From: Sistotremastrum niveocremeum HHB9708
Lineage: Eukaryota > Basidiomycota > Agaricomycetes > Sistotremastrales > Sistotremastraceae
Assembly (NCBI GenBank): GCA_001630475.1
Contig: KV419442.1
Location: 110,727 to 174,726 of the forward strand
Direction: 5' to 3'
DNA length: 64,000 bases
The position numbers were made by a program, and so were the translations under genes. How positions within the stretch are numbered: the first letter of the stretch is position 1; every line of letters begins with the position of its first letter. Below, one piece after another: positions 45,953 through 58,535 of the stretch. The notes below the pieces were generated by a model. That model saw only the letters and a list, made by a program, of their open reading frames with translations. It was not told the DNA's origin and made no database searches.

Positions 45953-46681
45953 TAGATCGGTTTGTTTTGTTCTGCTTGCCCAGCTGTTCTTCTTGCTTTC
46001 TGCGTTCACCTCGCTCAGAGACTTGATCGTATATTCCATCTCACTCCCTTTGGAATATGGCTCAGGCTCCGATTGCATTCCATGCCAAGGGATCAGCAAC
46101 ATATCCTTCCAACTCGCAAAACCGATAAAAATGACCCAGCACAATACATGGACAGCCCGAATGCCCGAGCAGTCAATGATCATCCATCTTCCGAACCCAA
46201 GGAACTCGAACTCTCCAGAATCATTCAATAAGATCCTACACAATCCGACATCTCAAGATCTTCCCCACACCGGCCGCACCATCTAATCCCTCCTGAAAAT
46301 CCATCCAAAAGCGGATGATCGACGCACAGCCACGCCGTCTGTCGATAGTTCGTTGATCCCGTTGATGGCATCATGAGCACTGGGACTCAGAAGACTCGAG
46401 CTCATGGCATGCACTGAATGAGAAGATCATCCTGCGGAATGCTTCTCGTGATTGAACCCTGCGATACCAGTGGGCCGGTGGCATGCATATCGGATTCTTG
46501 GATTCTCGATGATCATCAGGCACCGACACGATCGTACAAGGAGAATAGGGTAAGATCGCCTTCTTGTTTGTGGGTGCGGATCCATAGACTCGGATTGTGC
46601 GTTGATCTCTGTGAGCTTAATTCCTTGATCCGCCGACTGATGAATAGTAGGTATGACGTCGAAAGCATCCGGACTCAGGAT

Positions 46682-48072
46682 TCAGTGGAAGTGATTCGGT
46701 GCGATTTCGATATCGCATCCTCTCATCAGCTCCACTAATCTCTGCGTTCATGGAATTGACGATGTACTTCTCCGATGTCTTCTGTGGGCTCGTATGGGAC
46801 ATCGTTCTTACAAAGTGAACGTCACTGATGACTCGAGATTAGAAATTTAGAATTGTATGTCGGTGGAAGACGAAGGACTTACGAATACGGTGTGGATCAC
46901 GGATTGTGTCTTGTCGCACTTATCAGGATCCATGCCTGACTTCGGGGGTTGTTCCTGTGGTCGGAGAGATGCACGAGATCCTCGATTGGTCGGTAGTCGT
47001 TTGCGAGAGCTTCAGACCAAACCGGATCTGATGGGAATTGTTCGAGGCCGAGACTTGCGCGAATAATGAGGGAAGTGCTATCTTCCAACCTTGCTATGAT
47101 CTGAAAGTGAGAATTGATTTCAGACGACGACCTACTGAACGAATTTTGAGAAACCCACTAGTCATGGAAACGACCAAAATACCAACCGTTCCATGAGAAT
47201 CAGGCTCCGGCACGGATATTCTCGAGCAAGAATATTTCGATACAATGTTAGAATGGACAGATCCGCACGATCAGTTGCGATCCGGAGATGAACTTTCGCG
47301 GACTACCGAGGTTGAGAATCGACCATCAGGAGCAAGAGATGAATCTCTCACCTGCAAATCATCGGACCGAGGGTGTTCATAGACATGCTGGCGATAGTGA
47401 TCTCCGGCGTAACGTGAACACCGTTAGCTCGTTTCGATGCTGAGATGGGTTTTGTAGATCTGAGGGCACGGAGCTCCGATCTGTGGAACAGGTATACAAG
47501 GATCAAGCGTGTAGGTATGTCTGCAGTCGGACTCACCCTTAGCCTTGTCATATTTCCCCGGGTGTATCTGTTTTCGCATGTTCAGTATCACCCGGGTAAC
47601 CGGGGTAAGTTGATGGTGTCAGGGATGCGAAGAATTGGAGAGCCGTTCTTGACGCTTGTCTGCCAGGCGAGAGGCAGGCAATGAGTTGTCTACTTTTTGT
47701 CTGAGCGCAGAACTCGCGAGTGGTTGTGGGAACCGTGTCGACGGAGTAGGGGTGAGGGTTGCGCTAGGGAGTGGGGAAAAGTAGTTTGGATGGGCGGAGG
47801 CTGCATTTGTGAGGGAGACAGCAATGAACATGATGAACACTTTGGTTTGAAATAGGGTAGACACTAACTCTCGAGTCTCGATGGTGAGAATCATGCTCAA
47901 CATCAACCTGATCCTCAGCCGGAGTATTTGCGAAGCGAAGGACGTCAAATCAAGCCACGTACAGGGCCATCGACCTTGCCATCGATATCCAAAGGCTCCT
48001 GGCTTGAACGGTTTTCCTCCATTGGTCCAGAGTATTGACGACATGTATCCTTGAGCCCAGCGCTGAGGGGTC
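46682..48072 (-). pseudogene. GFD-family copy D, broken tandem copy of E
   Basis: Related to copies C and E from the first exon region (GLKDTCRQYSGPMEE) through SALRQKVDNSLPASRLADKR to the tail. In the second exon an insertion brings a stop after LSNSSHP. The next exon is out of frame (VPRY-like GDHYRQHVYEH remains in another phase). The start ATG of the relatives is missing. The whole core from the Cys/His motif through GFD to the RNIYRP helix has been deleted: sequence passes straight from the end of the ANVH exon to the exon with ARLEDSTSLIIRASLGLEQF. The last exon is shifted too. N-terminal DNA is still roughly nine-tenths identical to copy E by eye, so the duplication is young. Same strand as E, 345 bp downstream of its stop. 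Confidence 0.8.
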
Positions 48073-48416
48073 GGGTACCAGTACTTCCAAGACGATACCG
48101 AAAACCCAAATACGCATCAGTTTTGAGACACAGAGAGTTCGAAAAAAAGAAGAGCACGTGACGGATGTTTTTGGCCTTCGCAGGACAAAAGTACTGACCA
48201 TCATACGGGGCGTCCATTATTTTTCTTTTATGTTCTGGGCTCCGGATCTGACAGCGGCAGACGATCTGCACACAGTTTGTTCAATGTTCTCGAGCACGTT
48301 TACGCTAACTTCAGATGGCCGAGTGAATATGATATAATTGTCAGGATGCAATATGATCGTCTTTCTGTGTGGTCGGACTCATATCTCTGATTCGTATAGC
48401 GTGGACGACCCAGGAA

Positions 48417-50725
48417 TCAGTGGAAGTAATAAGGTGCAATCTCGACGTCGTATCCTCTCACGAGCTCAACCAATTTCTGCATGCGATCGTGGAATTGGCG
48501 ATGCAGTTCCCCGATATCTTCCGTCTGCTTAGCTTGTCCTTTCTTGCTAAAAAGTCCTTGCCACTGATGACGGGGAAGATTGGAAGTCTTATATCGACGA
48601 GATTTGACGGACTTACGAAGACGTTGTGGATCACTGCCTGCACTTTTCTTGCCATTAACAGGAGGAACGCCCTATCTCGAGGGTTGTCTCTTTGTTTCCA
48701 TAGGATCGCCAGGCCTTTGAGATTTGTCAAATGGTCGTTGGCGATGGCGTCGGTCCAAACCGGATTCGATATAAAATGGTCAGCGCCAAGGCTTGCGCGA
48801 ACGATGAGGATCCCCTGTTTCAATTTTCCCATGACCTGTGAGTCAAATCGATCAAGACAACGATCTACCAGGCGAAAATGGAATCTTACCATTCTTTCGC
48901 AACGCCATTGAGTAGCACTAAGAGAATTGGAAGTCAAATGCTGCTTCGAGACGTGTCCCCAGAGTTCAATAGCTAGATTACACAGCGGAAGGAATTCGTT
49001 TCTCTCGGAAGCTGGGCGGTAAATATTTCGTGCGCCGAGGAGGACGCTAAGATTGAGTTAGAAGACATCATAAAATGTTTTTCGAAGTCGTACAGCGCAT
49101 AAAGAAAACTGGCGTTCGACTTCAAATCAGTGCTTCGAGTCGCACGTGCCAAACATTCCATCGCATCTTGCAGGAATAGTCCGCAGTAGGCACCCTAGAA
49201 AGCCAAGCGTCTATCAATTTCGTTCGGGTAGTTTGGAGAGAAATCTGAACCTACATCATTGGATCCGAGGAACAGATCGATAATGTCCAGAATAACTAGA
49301 CAAGGTGCCAGCTGACTAACAGTTGGAGGCGGTTCATCGACACACTCATTTGGGGCCAGATCCCGTAATCCTAATACCGCTAGCGAAGAACTGATATACG
49401 TTTGAGGCATCACATAGTCGAAACCATGGAGCATATTGAGGTATTGCGCCTCAACGGACAGCTGGACAACCTGACGAACCCTTGCGTTCTCGATCGTAGA
49501 AACAGGTTGAAATAGGGCCTCGAGATTTGTATTGTCGGAGCTGAAGTTTGGATGACGTGAGTGGTCGAGGTTCAATCGTGCAAGTGACAAGATGTTGATA
49601 AACGGGTTATTGGGAGTCGCACTGTGAGGCGTGGCATGATGCGGAAGGGGATTCGGATTGCAATATCGGCACCATGGGTTCGGCACTACGATAGCACCAG
49701 TTTGCCATAACCTAGTGGACGGTCGCAGATCCTATTGCGGAGATCAGGCAAGGCATGACAATGTCCATAACGTGACACTAACCAGAACATCGATAGCAGG
49801 CTCCGCGACGGCCGTACGGGAAGAATATTCTGGAGCAGTGTTTGGAACCTTTGGCTGCGCCGGAACGAGGGCCGGTGGTGGATCCGCATGATTTGTCGCG
49901 GTCCGGGGATGAACGTTTGCGGCCTGGCAATGGGTATGGGGTTGAGTATCAAGCTTCGTCAAGAGAAGGAGATGAACAACTCACCTGCGAATTCTCGGGC
50001 CGAAGTTGTTCATACACATGCTGGCGGTAATGATTTCGGCTGTAACGTGGCACCGCAACATCCTTTGGAGGCCGAGGCGAATTCTCTTGGTCTGAGGGCA
50101 CGGAGCTCAGATCTATGACACCAGTATATAAGGATCAAGCATCCAGCTATCTGTGCAGTCGGACTCACCCTTCGCCCAGCGATATTTCTCCGGATGTATC
50201 TGCTTTCGCAGGTCCATCACTACCAATTGGCGTTGGTAGGGGTGCGTATGATTGGAGCGCCGTTCTTGACGCTTGTCTGCCAGGCGAGAGGCAGGCAATG
50301 AATTGTTTGATTTTTGTCTGAGCGCAGAACTCGCGAGTGGTTGCGGGAACCGTGTCGAAGCTGTCGTCGAGGTGAGGACTGCGCTAAGGAGCGGGGAAAA
50401 GTAGTTTGGCTTGGGTGGAGGCCGCGTCTGTGAGGGGAGAGAGCGATGAACATGATAAAAGGTTCAGATATACAGATTCAGAGACTGACTCCCGAGTTTT
50501 TGTGCTGTCGACCGTGATCAACGTCAACCTGGTCGGCAGCGCAAATACTTGCGAATAAAGTCAAACCGAGACACTTACAGCGCGATAGACACCCATATGC
50601 TCATAACTTTGTCTCACTGCTGCAGTGACTTCCAAGCAGTTTTTCTCGGACTGGTCTGAAACGTCTTCCTCCATTGGCCCAGAGGGCTGACGCCATGTGT
50701 TCTGGTGCCCAAAATCACCGTCCAT
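48417..50725 (-). CDS. GFD-family protein, copy E (unknown function)
   Basis: Intact member close to copy C, on the opposite strand and 20 kb away. It starts MDGDFGHQNTWRQPSGPMEE at 50725. Then come LASSALRQKSNNSLPASRLA and DKRQERRSN; YRQHVYEQLRPENSQ; ANVHPRTATNHADPPPALVP; WCRYCNPNPLPHH; VRQVVQLSVEAQYLNMLHGF then DYV; LAPCLVILDIIDLFLG; FLQDAMECLARATRS; LLGARNIYRPASERNEF; RAFLLLMARKVQAVIHNVF, then an intron and WQGLFSKK. The end is APYYFH, as in copy C. No signal peptide or membrane segment. All introns match those of copy C in place and phase as far as could be followed, including the acceptor after the pyrimidine run near 50405 that precedes the basic segment. Confidence 0.7.
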
Positions 50726-52907
50726 CCTCCCGGGAGAATCAGCTGTCGGTCTCGAATCAATGATTAATTTGTACAGAAATATCAGATGCACTGACGAGTC
50801 GTGAGGGTTGGCCCTTTCCCCACTGGTGGGCGAGCAATTGGTACAAGGTTTCGGTTGAAGTAAATACAAACTCAGCTACGCGCCCGCTCATGCACTTCAC
50901 GAAGTCAGCGCTTCGACCCAGGCTCTATCGATATCTGCTTGTCTAGCCTCAACTGTTAATGACTACATGCTCCCTAGAAATCAACTGTCGATCTTGCTAG
51001 CATTGGAATACGCGACTGCTTTTGCTGGGACAGCGCTAGCCTCGGAGACAGGGGTGCATCAGTCAATTGATCAACTTGACGTTCAACGGCACTACATCTC
51101 TTCTTTTTACTTCTTCACGACAATATGCTATAGACTGAACCAACTATCCTTCTATGGGGATATTTGAGAGGACCGCGATTAACGAAGACAGGCAAAACGA
51201 TGTTCTTATTCCCCTGGCTGGTTCTTATCTCTCGGTCCAGTTCATTATCTATCCTTTAACGACGATTCCGGCTATGCTTGATTACTTCATCCTGATTTGA
51301 AATCTGAGAACGGAGAACACAGCTTAGCCTCTGCGACGTCACTTCACGCAGTCTCATTCGAATTCTGTTATAGCTCTGCATCACCCTTGTGTTCGGGGCG
51401 CCCGGAACACCTCTTTCGATGACTTTTGGAGCCCGCTTAAGAACTGGTTTATTGGCGGATTCACTGTTGACATCTCTCCGAGCAACCCTTCAAATGACAT
51501 CAGAACTTTCCATGCGCCACCTAATAATATGCAGAGGCTCCCCCGGGCTCAGAATTCGACCTCGATATCGAATATGTCGGGCCAATAAATTGCTACGTCA
51601 CGCCCAGCTGAAATCGAAATGCCGATCTGGTATTTTGAACTCAGCTATCGTATGAAACAGGGGTGCAAGTCCGCTGTACCTGAGGCCGCCATGAAAGAAG
51701 TCCGAAGAACATATCCTGGAGTGGATCCCCCTGAATTCCCGACGCCACAAGATAAATTGAGGGCTCTCCGCGGTCGTGATGTCTTCAAGAGGCCGTATCT
51801 TCTTCAATTTTTTTCTTAAAAAGACATAGCTTATGGACATCGACGATTGGTGCGAGATCTCAGATTTCTTAAGTGGAGATTTCGCACCGGTACTAATCGG
51901 TTCTGCTATGCTACCTTTGGGGTTGGCATCGTGCTCTTTTTGGAGCCCGAGGCTGTGTCCACATCTTGGCCCGGAGCCTTCCTGCAGGATGTCGAATTGT
52001 CCTAATGGTCTGCTCATCGTACGTCAAACGTCCTAGAGCATCATCCGAGGTCAACGGTCATTATTCTCAATTCGTGATCACATCATCCTTCCAGCTTGAC
52101 TCGGTACTCTACCGGCTTTGTCTTGTATCGATACGGATGGGTGACCAAATTTCTATTGCGCCCCCATTCCAATTGAGGTTAGCCTATGCGCCGTCATGCG
52201 CACTCGAACGTCGTGAACCCTTGATGTGCAATTACAGAGATGTCAACGAACCAACGGATGTCAAGGGGAAAGGAGAGTCTTCTCGTAAGCTTCCTTACAT
52301 CGGCAATGCCCTGCGTTATCACTCTGTGAGGGAATCAGCCTGGTCTCCAACACCCATCCGTATTCTTCTGATTTCAATGATAAACTACGAGTGATGCTCA
52401 TTCCAAACAGTTCTGACTCCAAGGCTTTCGGATTGCCAACGACGTTCTGCTATTCTCGAGCGTCAAACTTGAGTTCCCGCCGAGCCGGCCCTGACTGATG
52501 TCAGAAATAGATCAAGATGAGCGAGCTGGCTTCTAGACTAAGGCTAGTTTCTACCAGATCGCCGGTTCAGCAGCAGGTCCGTCTGGGCGGATCATGCCGC
52601 CCTGGACTGAACCTACGGCTCAAGGATTTCGCCAAAAAACGGCGGAAGTAAATTCCTCTCCGCATTGAGGACGAAGGCGCAATTGAAAACAGACTATGTC
52701 CTGAAGATCTGATTTATTGACAGGTCACATCATAGAGATGGAGTCGACTACTTTCGGATAGGCTCTGGGAGTGGATACAAACGACCCTGCAAATGCCTTC
52801 GATTTGATACCCACTCGAAAATCTAGTCCAAAATATCGCTCCCAACTTGGAGCTCTCTGGACCTCATAAGACGCGCGCTTGGCTATTGCTCTGTTTCTCC
52901 AATCAAC
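50726..52907. other. intergenic with unrecognised short frames
   Basis: Three consecutive plus-strand frames (51619-51819, 51833-52036, 51966-52394) might be parts of a decayed gene, but no chain of introns or domain could be established. No RNA gene or repeat seen. Confidence 0.35.
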
Positions 52908-54121
52908 ATGTCTTCCTCACAAAATACCTATCTTCTCTGTAATAACAAAACAACCCTATCTCGTGCCGTTGATGCATTGAAAAATGCACCGGCCATCCTG
53001 ATTGACTGCGAGGCGAAAATAAACGGATGCATAGGGGGTACTTTATCTCTCATCAGTCTCGGTGTCCCTTCCTCTCTACTATCTTCCCGCCCCCGCATCC
53101 CTCCATTTCTCCCCGTCTTCGTGGTGGATGCTCTCGCTTTTTCCAAGAACGAGTTGAGGCAGCTATATAAGCTGCTCGAAGATGCCAGTGTCCGAAAAGT
53201 CATCTTTGGAGGTCGGAATGATTCCAGCGAGCTCCATCACGGACAGGGTGTGTCATTGGCTGGTGCCATTGATCTACAGATCGCCGACATTATCTCACGT
53301 GGCATGAGAGGCGAGGGTATAGAGGATCAGATGCAGAGAATCGAGCGTTATGTGGGACGAGAGGAGCTAGATGACCCCGAACGGCGTGCATGCTATACTA
53401 GGGTCCATCGTTTGTCTTGTCTGGATCGCTGTGTAAAGGAGCACGGCATCAACACTGATCTCATTCCCTACGGGCCAAAACCCAGTAAGTGTTTCGAATT
53501 TCTCGTAGAGGTTCTGTTATTTATCGAACTTACATGTACGCTCGAGGTCATTCGACTGCCTGGCTCAAGAGGCCCCTTAATCATCGTCAAGTAGTCTATG
53601 CTGCTGACGATATTCTCCTCCTCGATCTTCTTTATCGCCACTTCCAGACACGTGGGTACATTCTGCCTGCCTTGGTGTCACAAAGCGCGAAGTTTCTGTC
53701 AATCCATCGCCGTCGGAGGCCGTCCGAACACGATCGGTATTGGAGTCACGGTCTCCTCCCGCTCGAGATCATCGATAAATCGAGCAACGCCCAGGCTCAT
53801 GTCGTATGCGCCGGTTGCAAACGTGATTTGCCTAGCGACTGTTTCCCTGTTCGAACATCTGAAAATTCTACTACAGATATCCGCGTCGACAAATGCTTTG
53901 TTTGTTGCGGACTAGCTCACATATCCCATCAGTGTCACCTTCGAAATCCGTACGCCGACCCTGAACCCTCTCAGAATGCGGAGGATCACAACAATTCAGA
54001 CGATGAATCGGCAGACGATCTTGCACGCGATTTCGACGAGTTGTCATTTATTGAATGGGAGTATCCTGACTGGTACGATTTATATGATCCAGCAACTGAT
54101 GACTCGGAATATGAATACTGA
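52908..54121 (+). CDS. 3'-5' exonuclease-domain protein with C-terminal Cys motif
   Basis: DEDD-type nuclease fold as in WRN, Rrp6 and EXD1. Two exons (52908-53484, 53547-54121) give 383 residues. Motif I is ILIDCEA (D-x-E). The motif II region is VIFGGRNDSSELHH. The motif III region is HRQVVYAADDILLLDLLYRH (Y-x3-D), so the catalytic acids appear present. The C-terminal part carries VVCAGCKRDLPSDCFP and KCFVCCGLAHISHQCH, two Cys pairs with His that may bind zinc, then a strongly acidic tail (DDESADDLARDFDELSF). The substrate (DNA or RNA) cannot be told from sequence; EXD1-like RNA-binding partners and pseudo-nucleases exist in this group. The splice joins PKPS to HSTAWLKRPL, restoring the domain. 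Confidence 0.85.
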
Positions 54122-54668
54122 TCACTAATCACGCTCGCTAAGTCTTCCGTCTTCGAAAAATTCAATGTACCAGTACTTATCGTATGATTTTGTATATCGT
54201 CCGGGCGTAGTACGGTTCTCCAATGTACTGAGATGAAAGAAATTGTACCATTAATTTTCGATTCGATCTACTAGGGAAACATTTCCAGACTCCGTGAGAC
54301 TGTGGGAGATACTACAGTGATCAAACTAAACAAATACATCTCTCAGACGTTACTCCCAATTCTCGAAGCTTCGCTTGTTTCCCTTTGTTATTTGGACACT
54401 CTTGTCGAAACTTCGAATGTCCCAACCTTTTGTGCTGATGGTTTTATCCCTCAGTCTCCATCATCTCATGCATCAATCAAACCGTGTAATATGTACTAGT
54501 AGTATCAATGTCACACTTCATAGCTAACACTCTGTTGAGGGTGTTGCCGTTGGATCCGACCCTTTCCGGAACATGCCGAACATCTCGCTGGCATGCCGAC
54601 TTTGGACACGTCACGACTGACAATTTTCTCGAAGACTTACCAGTGACAATATCGCCATGCGGAATATC

Positions 54669-54740
54669 GCCTTCTTAGCTCAGTGGTAGAGCGCATCACT
54701 AGTAATGATGAGGTCGTAGGTCCGACTCCTGCAGGAGGCA
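54669..54740 (+). tRNA. tRNA-Thr (anticodon AGT)
   Basis: A 72-nt cloverleaf without intron. The acceptor stem GCCTTCT pairs with AGGAGGC plus discriminator A; D-arm with GCTCAGTGGTAGAGC (A box); anticodon stem CATCA/TGATG enclosing the loop CTAGTAA (anticodon AGT, read as IGU); T-arm GTAGGTCCGACTCCTGC (B box). A run of T follows a few bases downstream, as expected for Pol III termination. Confidence 0.96.
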
Positions 54741-54937
54741 TAGTCTTTTCTTTGCTGCCCGTCGTCCCGATTCGCATGTGCGTCGTTGAGCAAGTCGATG
54801 ACGTCCACGGACCCGGTGACACCTTTATCAGAAATAGAGCTTATAAATCGATGGAAGGTCTATTAAGTTTTATTGTATAATACATTGGTTCTCTTTTGTC
54901 CGTATCGCCCCAAGAAATTTAGCACAGTAATCTCAGC

Positions 54938-57275
54938 TCAAGCCCAAGTCTGCTTGATAACATCCGAAGTCCTCTCCGCCAAAGCATAGATAGTCGCTTC
55001 CGGATGTCCTGCAACGATGAACGGCTAGAGATAAAAAGACATGAATAAATATGAATAAATACACAAATAAATGAAATGCAAAAGGGGATCAAAATCCCAA
55101 CACCATCGCCCAGAATCCGAAGTTCAAGAATATGAAACTCACGAAAACGCTAGCATCGACGACTCGTAATCCAGTTACACCTTTCACGAGAAGCTTGGAA
55201 TCGACGACGCCTGTCTCGCCTTTGCCGACTCCCTGGATTCGGTTGGTGCCGATGGGATGGTAGATAGGGACGGTGTTGCTTCGAACGAAATCGTCGATTT
55301 CATCATCGGTCTGTGCGACGGCGGCATCGGGTGCTAAGCCGAGATTGAAGCCGGCCCAAGAGGTGGCGTTCATGAAGGCTCGTGCGGATTTGATAGCGAA
55401 GCGGGAGAGGATGATGTCATATTCGTTGGTGAGGAATGCAGGATCGATGAGGGGTGAGTCCCACGGAGAAGAGCTGTTGAGAGTGATAGTTCCGCCTGTG
55501 ATTCCTTAAGACGCTGAGAATAACTCAGATATGGGAATAACGCACGTGAAGCAGGGGCAACGACTACTTGCGTGATGGTCGTGTAGTTTCCGGTCGTCGG
55601 CGCGGTGATTGGCAAGAAGGAAGCCCAACCATCCTAAATTGGCCCAGATCAATATCTCATGCTTAAACCGATTAAATCAGGAAAGACGCACTCTCCAAAC
55701 GAACTCGTAGTGGGGGGAATTGGGTCCGCTAGCCGTATCCGGGAATTGCCGGAAGACGCTATCGTTCGAAGGGAGCCTCAAAAATGCAATCGCCGGTGAA
55801 ACAGTGTCCACCAAGACACCAGTTCCAGTGTTGTTGTATTGCTCTTCAGCCAGTTCCAAATCGGTCGCGTTACGCTTCAGATCGTCGAGGGTGTTGCCGG
55901 AGTTGGCAAAGAAGTGGTTTGCGAGGGCGGGATGGTCGACAAGGTTTTGGCCGACCTGAGGGTTGGAAAGGACGACGGGGATTTTGAGAGAGGAGAGCTC
56001 GGAGGAGGGGCCGATGCCGGAGAGAAGGAGGAGCTGCGTTGAACCGACGGTTCCACCGGAGAGGATGACTTCCTTTGATGGACTGACGGTAAAGCTAGGA
56101 GCTGGAGTATCGGTCAGCATTTGTCTTGAGATTAGCAGATAAATTGATAGTACATGAAGGTCCTGCGGAGAATTGTATTCCGGTAGCATGTGGGCTTGTT
56201 CGGCCGGCTTTGGAGAAGAGGATTTTAGTGACCTGCTGTTCAATGAGGACGTCGAGATTTGGTCTTGAGATGTATTTGGGAGCCAGATAAGCTGTAGCAG
56301 AGCTTGATCTAACTGTGTCGTTGATGGAGGCCTGCAGCCAGCCTTATCAAGCGAGATCAGTGAGATGATGGGGATCCGATAAGGAATCTATCTTACTGAT
56401 TCCTAGCTGATTTCCGCTGTTTCCGTCGAGGTTGAAAGGGAATGTTGTGGGATCGGCGTTTGTGGTGTTGATGATTCTTCCACTGATTTCATTTGGATAA
56501 CCGGGGAGTGAGACTCCTAATGGACCGTTAAAGCCGTGAACCGAGGGCTCGAATTGCTTTGAAGTATCATGATGATCGGCAGGGGGAGTGAAGGTTTCGA
56601 GCTATACTTGGATGAGTTGGATCTCTCAGTTCACAAAGGAAGATCGTGCCTTTTTGAAGTATGGATAGATGGTCTTCCATGACCAACCTGAATCTCCCGA
56701 GTACTTGGCGATGCTATCCCAGTATTCAGATGAACCACGAGTGTAGATCATATAGTCTATAACATGCGTTAAGCCAGCGCGTAGAATCACGGAGAATGAA
56801 AGAAGTACTTATGGAACTCGATCCTCCGAGGAGTTTGCCGCGTTCATAGTTGAGAGTTCTATTGCCCAAGGCTACTTGTGGTGTGGTGGTATACTATGAA
56901 ATGTCAACGGATGGCGTTGAGTGAGAGTTCGTATAACTCACGTTCCATGTCCAGGGTTTATTCGGTGATGCGGTTGGCGCAAAATAAGGCGTACTGATCA
57001 GTTCGAGCCCGTCATTGCTGCAGATATCATTCAGATAATATTCCATATTTTATGCGCGGTGGGATTTACCTGATACCAGCCTCTACGACCAATACCTTCC
57101 ACTTCGGATTTTCGGTCAAGCGGTTCGCGATCACATTTCCTGCAGTACCGGCGCCTACTACGACAAAGTCGTAATCTTTCCCAATTTGTTTGGGATCGGT
57201 GAGGAGTTTCGCATGAGATGAGATGGACAGGGAAGAGAAGAGGAGTGAGGAGATTAAAAATGATAAACGGCGCAT
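54938..57275 (-). CDS. secreted GMC oxidoreductase (AA3_2-like), copy 1
   Basis: FAD-dependent alcohol or sugar oxidoreductase, probably supplying H2O2 or quinone reduction during lignocellulose attack. The signal peptide [20 protein letters not shown] precedes [20 protein letters not shown] (ADP-binding fold). Then [12 protein letters not shown] and [12 protein letters not shown] (GMC signature), [20 protein letters not shown] (second GMC signature), [16 protein letters not shown] and [10 protein letters not shown]. The catalytic blocks are [13 protein letters not shown] with the first His and [19 protein letters not shown] with the second. About ten exons and roughly 600 residues. The start at 57275 is chosen for the signal peptide; an ATG 30 bases upstream is in frame. 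A paralogue lies next to it in the same orientation with the same intron places. Substrate (aryl alcohol, glucose, other) not decidable. Confidence 0.9.
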
Positions 57276-57668
57276 CTTTTCCCGGAGAGCTGGCGTTCGA
57301 ACCACGACGAAAATGTCATCGCATGAGGATAGCTCTTATACGAGGACCTGGGGCTGGCATATTCACGCTCGGATTGAAGTATTCAAGTTGGGAAAGACGT
57401 CCGAGGGTGCTGGAGTAGTGAGACAAGCATGAGATACGCGTCATTGAAGGATACAGTTGCGTCGCGACTAGGAACACATGGATGACATGATGATCATCTC
57501 CTACAAAAGGAAATTAGCGTTGTAAGCAAACATGCTCTTTGGATATAGCAGCGCACTTTTTCCTAGCGAAACCTTCTGGATACTTCCTATTCTTCTAAAT
57601 ATTAGCATTTGCAGCAAGTGGGGCGCTCAAAGATTAGGTTTACCGAGATTGAACGGAGAAATTTGGGG

Positions 57669-58209
57669 TTAGCTAGGCGGATAGCCTGTCATGATAGTCG
57701 CTTCAGTCGCTTCAAAGCAGCGATCCGCATGTAATGGCGTGACGCTGCGCAGGCGACGTTGGCGCCATGGCTTCGATTTGCTCCAAGAGTTGTTTGGACA
57801 TGTTTGGCTGCCTCGCTTCGACAACGGTCTCTCACGGTCGTCGTTTTCGGCGCCAGATGACTCAGCGGCACGTTGAGCTCTTCGATCGTTTGAGTTCTCC
57901 ACCTGACAAAAGTCTAAGGGGTACGATCTTCTGGAGTTCGCGAAGGATCTTGGACACAGATCCAGATACTTGCTCTGCAGATTTTTTGTACCTTGCGATT
58001 TTGTCTGATCTTTGTCGATATCTATAAATAGCTCTAGCGATTGCGAGATAAAGGTGCACAATGTTTCCATGTCGGCATGTTTAGGTTGCACCCCAAGCGA
58101 AGGAAGCCAATCGCATAACGAACGAATGCCTGAAACAGGAACAAACCTTACTTGCTTACAAAACACCTTTCTCGCTCAGAATTGCAAGGATTGCGCTAAT
58201 AACCTCCAT
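57669..58209 (-). CDS. small gene with STAND-like N-terminal helices, doubtful
   Basis: Starts MEVISAILAILSEKG, then a 40-nt intron, then IRSLCDWLPSLGVQPKH and ETLCTFISQSLELFI. The start recalls the N-terminal helical segment of basidiomycete STAND/NLR-like proteins, but no NTPase or repeats follow. A second frame in the same DNA (KILRELQKIVPLRLLSG) also looks helical, so the 3' half is unresolved: either a truncated gene or one further intron. It lies between the two GMC genes on the same strand. Confidence 0.35.
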
Positions 58210-58535
58210 TCTGACTAGGAGGGTGTCGGATGTAATACGAACTATAGTGTTCGAACGAGAAGAGCGGGATAGTTGGGGTCGGAAGGTCGATGTTCGAACA
58301 CGAGTAGTCAAGCTGAAACGCTCGCTGAGTATAGCGCTGAATACTCATGCTATATCACGACGGCCCGATGCTTCGCTCGCGTGTCATCAGATAACCGCCT
58401 GCCGATACCGAAGAGCACGTTGAAGATTCGGAACTTTGACACACAACGCATCGGATGACAACGGGTCAATTATTTCCAATCGAGTAAATTCAGAAACATG
58501 ATCGATATCTCGTCCAAGTAAAGTCCAATTTTCCT

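Larger units (their letters stand above)
44018..46681. other. gene-poor stretch
   Basis: Apart from the four short motif copies no gene is seen. Frames at 45767-46243 (minus) and 45906-46286 (plus) lie opposite each other and have no domain. Confidence 0.4.

Noticed and set aside
51619-52394. Three consecutive short plus frames as a possible gene
   Set aside because: No consistent intron phases between them and no recognisable domain.
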